A DNA stretch of 64,000 nucleotides from Cryptomeria japonica (taxonomy: Eukaryota; Streptophyta; Pinopsida; Cupressales; Cupressaceae): assembly GCF_030272615.1 (NCBI RefSeq), contig NC_081409.1, positions 527,492,291 to 527,556,290 on the forward strand, in the 5' to 3' direction. Made by a program: the position numbers and the translations under genes. The notes below the pieces were generated by a model. It did no database searches and had not been told where the DNA came from. It worked only from the letters and a program-made list of their open reading frames with translations. The first letter of the stretch is position 1; each line of letters starts with the position of its first letter. Below are positions 58,022-64,000 of this stretch, piece by piece.

Positions 58022-59824
58022 TGTAATACCCCTCCCTTGATCACTCTTTTTAACCTAGTTTGTCCATGGTTGACTTTTCAAAGATTTCGTGGATACACCT
58101 TGTAGTGATGTTTTATTCAGATATTATGATATGGTGGATTATGCTTTGATGTGTGACTCAATGAATGTTGACTATGCATTATCTCTTTATGGATGATTAG
58201 ATGTTAATTTTGCCTATGCAGTATATTTTTGTAGATGATGAAATGTTAATTTAAAATTATGGGTTACTGACCATCGACTAACACATTTACTTTATATATG
58301 AGTTGCACTACATGAACATGTCCTCATGTATGCGTGTGGAATCTGTATGGGGTGCAGGGAGATGATTTTACGTCACTCACTTCGATGAGACACATAACTT
58401 CATGATTATCCTTTACCGGTGTGTCTATCATGTTTGAAGATATATATATATATATATATGTATGTATGTGTGGTTCGGTGATGAAGGAATTGCAGGTACA
58501 AGTACTGTGTAGGTACAAGGTACCGAATCCACTTGGCTCCACAGGTCTGAGCGTACCTAGTCAATTCGATGGAAGTGGAGGAGATAGTCTTAAGGCCCTA
58601 ATGTCGTCCCTAGCCTTGCTTGTTAGTGAGTCTTGTTTGTATTCTGTCAACCCTGCCAATGTCGATATGTGGGTTGTGTCTTTATTTTATTTAATTAAGT
58701 TTGTGTGTTTTTCGTTTTGTGATTGGTTATATCCTTCTAGTGTATTATATGTGAAATTAATTTTTAATCCTTAGGGTAATTTTGGGTTAAGGTGTATTAT
58801 CATGAATAAATTAATTAAGGATGAATTGAAAAGGACCCTTATAGTATTAAACCAAATAAATCAATTTCATCAATCTTGCCAATTAAATTAATTGTCAACA
58901 TATATAAATCATATGGTGATTTAATTTGTTGTTATGTGTTATTTTAGAAAAAGGTAAATTAAGTTTTTGAAAATAAAATATCTTCATATTGACTTTTGTA
59001 TGTGAGAAAATTAGATTTAATTAAAATTAAAAAAATATTCAACTTTGTATGAAAGTGATTTGAATTTTCATTTTTGGAAAAGTATTATATGGAGAAAAAA
59101 GAAACTTTGACCCAAAAAAAAGGATTTTTGAAAAATCTCTTTTTATGGTGGGAGTTTTGCCAGATATGGGAGTCTTGGCATTTTGGGGTAAACTTGTTTT
59201 CTGTTGAAGAAATTCTTCTTTTGGGAAGGATTTGGTTGCTCTCCATCAAAATTCTCTTCTAGGAATGCAAATTCAGGTTGGTTTTCAAAAATATTGGTTA
59301 GTTATTTTTATTCTTCTGTGAGTGTGTAAGAATATTGGTTTCTTTCTTTGTTTGGTTGAATAAATTGTTATTTGTGAAAAATTCCTTTCAATTGGGTTTT
59401 AAATGTTATCAATTTAAGTTTGAAGAAAATTTATTCAACCCATTCTCTTTGAATTTGTGAATTTGGGTAAGGGAGGGTTTTCAAAATTTTCCCAATCTTA
59501 AGAACAATAGATTGTCTAAGAAAATGAATGAGTGGAAAAATTTCATAGAATAACTTGTCAGAATCATTGATTCGGATTTTGCATATATGAATTTGAACTT
59601 GTTAATAAAATCAATTAAATTGTTTGCCCTGTTTTTGGGCAAAGAAATTTACCCTGTATTCTGGGCAATGAGACCATCTGGTTAAATTCTTTGTGGCTAG
59701 GCATAGGTTTGTGTCTTGCTGTCCTAATTTCTATTGTTTAAAAATATAGGGTTTTTCATTTTATATTGTTTTTCCTTGTTTAATTAAAAAAATAAAATAA
59801 AAATATATATAATTATAAATCTGA

Positions 59825-59985
59825 GTGTGTGGGGGGTTGTGGGATCAACCCCACACACCCATGATGTGGGGCACCCACATATGTGGGCTGCAAGCCACAT
59901 AGTGGGGTTGCAGACTATGTAGTGGGCTGCAGACCCACATACACCCACCTATGTGGGGCTGCGCACCCCATAGACTCCTCTCTCT
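59825..59985. repeat. GC-rich inverted-repeat cluster in solo LTR G
   Basis: GTGTGTGGGG (59825-59834) pairs with CCCCACACAC (59849-59858). CCCACATATGTGGG (59874-59887) is a perfect palindrome. Further variants of CCCACATA and TATGTGGGG recur to 59960. It is a GC-rich island in an AT-rich LTR, analogous to but different in sequence from the array in T. Confidence 0.75.
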
Positions 59986-60252
59986 CGCTCTCTACATTAA
60001 CGATCACACAAACAACAAAAAGACAATGCCAACGTCCAAAAAAATAGAAAATGCCAATTTGCCCAGTCAAATTTGGTATTCGGTAGAAAAAATAAATTAT
60101 ATAAAGTTTAGTTTTATATATATATATAGAGGTAAACTTAATTTATTCAATTTTGGTAATTTTTAATGAAAAGAAAAAGATAATGACTAGTGAAATTCTT
60201 TGATGGAAACGATTCTCATATTTTATATAAAAATAAACAAATATATACGTTG

Positions 60253-60386
<134 letters not shown>

Positions 60387-62352
60387 GCATATATTATTAC
60401 GTAATTTGAAATTAGAGATTTTGATTTAAATATGAATGTTGATTGGATACTTTGTAAATAGAGTTTTATTAGTAAACATGGGCTAAAATTTAGTTCAATT
60501 GGCTTTAATTGAAAAAGATCCATATTTGTATTATATTATGATTTTGTTTTCAATTATATGGTTTATGTGTATGTTTGGACTTAATTAGAAATTTTAATTG
60601 CAATGTACCCATTTTTAGTCATGTTTGGTTTTGGTGACTTATTGGTCCAATTTTTGTGAAAAAGGAAAATTATCATATGTATTTGAGTATGTTTCGAATT
60701 CAAGTTGTTTTCTTTGTTGACAAGACAATTGGTTGAATGTTGATTTTGTGTGATCGTATCTTGATTTGTTTTTTTAGGCAAGTGAACTTGATGGGATATT
60801 CTTTTACTCCATTGGAGTATTCTGGTGTTTTTATGAAAAGGGACATTATCCTCATGTTTGTGTTGGAATGTGGTTGAATGCAAGTTATTTAGTTAAGTGT
60901 TTTATGGTGGATTTTCTTGATTGCCCCTTTATGTGGTCACGTCATGGGAGTGACCGAATTGTGTTGTAATACCTCTAGTTTGGTTACACCTTGGTAGAGG
61001 AATTTTGTAACCTTATTGTTTGTTCAGTTGTGCTTGAACTCTGCAGGTTGTTACTTTGCCTTAGTGTTGCCTTGGAGTTCTTTGGAGGTTGTGTAGTGTC
61101 ATATGGGAGAGTGGCTTCTGAGTGGGGGTCGGGGCCCAAAGTGGCTGCCAAGATAACCCCTCTGAAGTTGGATAATTAAGTGATAACATAATAATATACA
61201 TGGGGGTTTGGGATCAAACATAAATAAGATTAATTGTGCTCCGCTCATGGTTGAGTGCTAGTACAGACTCAAGATGTAGTGGGAAGGCTTGGAATGGCAA
61301 ACCAACTACCTTGTCTTTACAAAAGGTTTGTTGGGTCCACATGAGTCATGGATGGGAGCCTGGGGTTTAGGAGAGGCTACCAGGATAACCCAGGATGGGG
61401 GTCGGGGCCTATGGAGGCCTTCAAGGATACCCCATACTAGCTATGTGATGACACTCTTCCCTTATGCTCACTAGTGTGTAGTCTTGTGATAATTTTTATT
61501 TGAAGCTCTCTTGTGGGAGTCATATCTGTATGTTTATGCCTTATATGAGTATCTGATGTGCATGTTAGACCATGTGATGCTTTATAGTGGTTTTATTGAG
61601 GGCCTTATTTCTATCTCCTAGCATGAAGGGGTGGTTCCTTTTTGGGGCCACATGGTCGGGTGGTAGTGCCACTTTCCATCGAAGTTTTGTTCATTTCCTT
61701 CTTGTGAAGGATTAGGTTTTCAGATGCTCCAGTTGCCTTTTTGGGATTTGCTCATCTCGTTGTACCAATGGATCCTCTTATGTTCTTCTTGGATCATTCT
61801 TGTATCTCTTGGACCTCATGTGGTCAAATATATAATTTGGTTATGTATGCCTTCATGGAAATATGTAATTTTAATGTAAACTTTATGTGTTCTTATGAGA
61901 CTTAGTGATTATGTGCAATGTAATATTATTTAAACCTTGAAATGTAAATGAGATGTAATGATGAGTATTAGATGGCTAAATGTATATCTTCTATTAGATT
62001 CACTGATGTAATGTAATGGAAAGAATCATCATAAATGAAATATAGACACATTAATGTTATCACATGCAATTGTATGAAACAATCATTATATAGCGTAATT
62101 GAGTCTTTATAATTAAATCATCTTAAGTGGATTAATTAATGTAAAACAATATTTAGTTTAAATATGTAAACCATGTTGGGAAACCCTTTAGGAGTTTAAG
62201 TTAATTTAAGTCTTCCGTTGTGCAAATTAAATGTAATGATATCTTAATGAATCATTTAGTTTATTAAAGTTTAAAAAAAAAAAATTATTTACACACTTTT
62301 CTAGTGTTTGGTATAATCCCTTCAGGGTTTCCTGGCGAGGCGTTACAAGTTT

Positions 62353-64000
62353 CCTTCCTTACACTCTAGGTTTGAGTTGATATCATTGTCAGTTAGTGTC
62401 TTAGTTGAGTTGTCTCGTGGAGTCTTACAGTATGATTGTTTGATCCTAGTGTTAGGTTGCTTTGTGGCATTGTGAGTATTTGATTATTTAATTAGTTATA
62501 AGATTTATATAGTTTATAAATATTAAATTAAATCAATGGATGACTTTAATATTTAATATTAATGTGCGATTATTATTGGAGAATTATAATTCATTAATAT
62601 TTATTTTATGGATTTATATTTTATTGGTTATTTGAAATTGTGGAAATTAATTATTCAAATTACTACATATAGCCCATTGGCATAAATTATTAAATAATGG
62701 TTAATGCGAATATATATATATATATATAGGGAGTTTATAATTAATTAATAATTAATTGGTGGAATTATATTGGTTGAGTATTTATGCTTATCTGTACATC
62801 CACTTATTTATTATTTACTTATTTGATTATTTTATATGTATGCGGGAGATATTTATATTATTGAGTTTAAATTATATTGGCTAGAGCATTTATATGCATC
62901 CATACATTTAATTATTTGTTTTTTGTTTATCTATTTATTTATTTTTGGCTCATCTATTTATTGGTTATTTATTATTTTGGTTTTGATTTATTATTTGAGC
63001 TTTTGTTTTATTTGATTATTATTTATTTATTTATTTATTGTTTAATTACTAGATGGGTATTTATGCATGTCCGTACATTTATTTATTATTTATCTAATTA
63101 TTTATTATTTTGATTATTTCTTTACATTGTTGTTTTATTTATTTGTTATTATCTATGTACCTACCCCTTGTTATTGCTGGCTCGGGAGTTGTGATTGTGA
63201 GGATAATATTATTTAATTGTTTATTTATTTATTTATATTATTTATGGTTTTATATTTAATTGGAGCATTTATTTATATTGCCTTTGATTTATTTTATTGG
63301 ACTTTGATTTATTATTATTGGTTATTGTATTATTACATTCTCTTGTTACTAATTGAGTAATTAAATATTATGTTTATACCTACCCTATTATTTTATTGGT
63401 TGAGATTTGAAGGTAAGTAAATAATATTATTTTATATTCTTACCTTGATTTTTGGAAGGGGGTTGGTATAGAATATAGTTTATTGGAATATTTTGATTGG
63501 ATGGGATTCTTCTATAGTTTTTGAATGAGATTTTATTTATTGGCTTTTTGAGCATTTGTGGGTGTGTGCTTCGGGATATTTTTTCTCCAAATTTTGGATT
63601 TTCGAATTGCTTGGAGTTGAAATTGCTTAGTTGGATTGGATTTTGGAAAGCTTGTTGGTCTGGATTTTCGCTCTTCTACGATTACATTACCATCACTCTA
63701 CTTCCAGGTTGGAGATATTTTTCATTCTTGCATTTTGATTTTTGAAAAAAGTTGTTTTCTTTGTGTCTGCTAAAAGATTGTTTGTGGGAGATTGAGAAAC
63801 ATAATTGAAGAAAGATTATTAATATTGAAATATATGTATTAATATTGAGGAATTAAATATTTGTATGCTTTTTATTTATTGTGTTGGGTGTTGTCGTGAG
63901 ATCTTGTGGCATTTGGGAATAAATCTTATGTCCTTTGGTTGATTGTTGAGATTTTTACTTGATCCTTGCGATATATTAGCTATTGTGTCTCTCCTAGATT
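62353..64000. repeat. Copy E of the F/G LTR family, continuing past window end
   Basis: Continuation of 57534-58021. AT-rich, with TTTA-type simple sequence (62800-63260) and three recurrences of a block like TATTTATGCATGTCCGTACAT (about 62780, 62885 and 63057). ACCTACCCTATTATTTTATTGG-type sequence at 63385 and GATTGGATGGGATTCTT at 63495 align with F at 27185 and 27300. No coding region recognised. Confidence 0.6.

Overview
The window reads as repeat-dominated, AT-rich nuclear DNA of a seed plant with a large genome. Evidence: plant-type LTR retrotransposons (tRNA-iMet primer sites, chromodomain Ty3/Gypsy elements, Sirevirus-like multiplied polypurine tracts), an L1-type LINE, a TRIM, LTRs over 4 kb and several levels of nesting. 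A conifer fits best, but that is an inference from genome texture. I found no host protein gene, tRNA, rRNA or CRISPR array. Every coding region is a decayed mobile-element pseudogene.

Layout. 1-1626: 3' end of LTR element Z, running in from the left. 1627-6040: AT-rich DNA I cannot assign. 6046-14014 (minus): element A, LTR-bounded, target-site duplication (TSD) ACATC, inserted in an L1-type LINE whose reverse transcriptase remnant resumes at 14020. 16591-16964: a complete 374-bp TRIM. 17475-25727 (minus): chromovirus K, old and broken, carrying a solo LTR (22817-24557, TSD AATCC) in gag and a 304-bp non-LTR-like insert (21453-21756) in the protease. 26133-30910: copy F of a long-LTR family. 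30911-51891 (plus): element B, TSD TAATG, itself interrupted by T, a 13.4-kb chromodomain Gypsy element (35708-49062, minus, TSD TAATC) with LTRs of 4.1-4.3 kb. 52231-57533: mostly unassigned, with a promoter-like stretch on the minus strand. 57534-64000: copy E of the F family, split by solo LTR G of the same family (58022-62347, TSD AGTTT).

Most interesting are elements A and B (Z is probably related). Each has LTRs, an initiator-Met primer site, repeated polypurine tracts, a gag-like ORF1 with a long coiled coil and four or five CCHC zinc knuckles, and then, where pol should be, a roughly 1,090-1,120-codon ORF2 with no protease, integrase, reverse transcriptase or RNase H motif. The N-terminal halves of the two ORF2s are clearly homologous although the elements are otherwise diverged. 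This looks like a lineage of non-autonomous retrotransposons conserving its own second protein and presumably using the enzymes of Copia/Sirevirus-like partners.

Hand comparison of LTR stretches gives a relative order: K about 12% diverged, B about 5-6%, A and T about 4%. This agrees with T lying inside B. These are rough counts over 200-400 bases, not full alignments.
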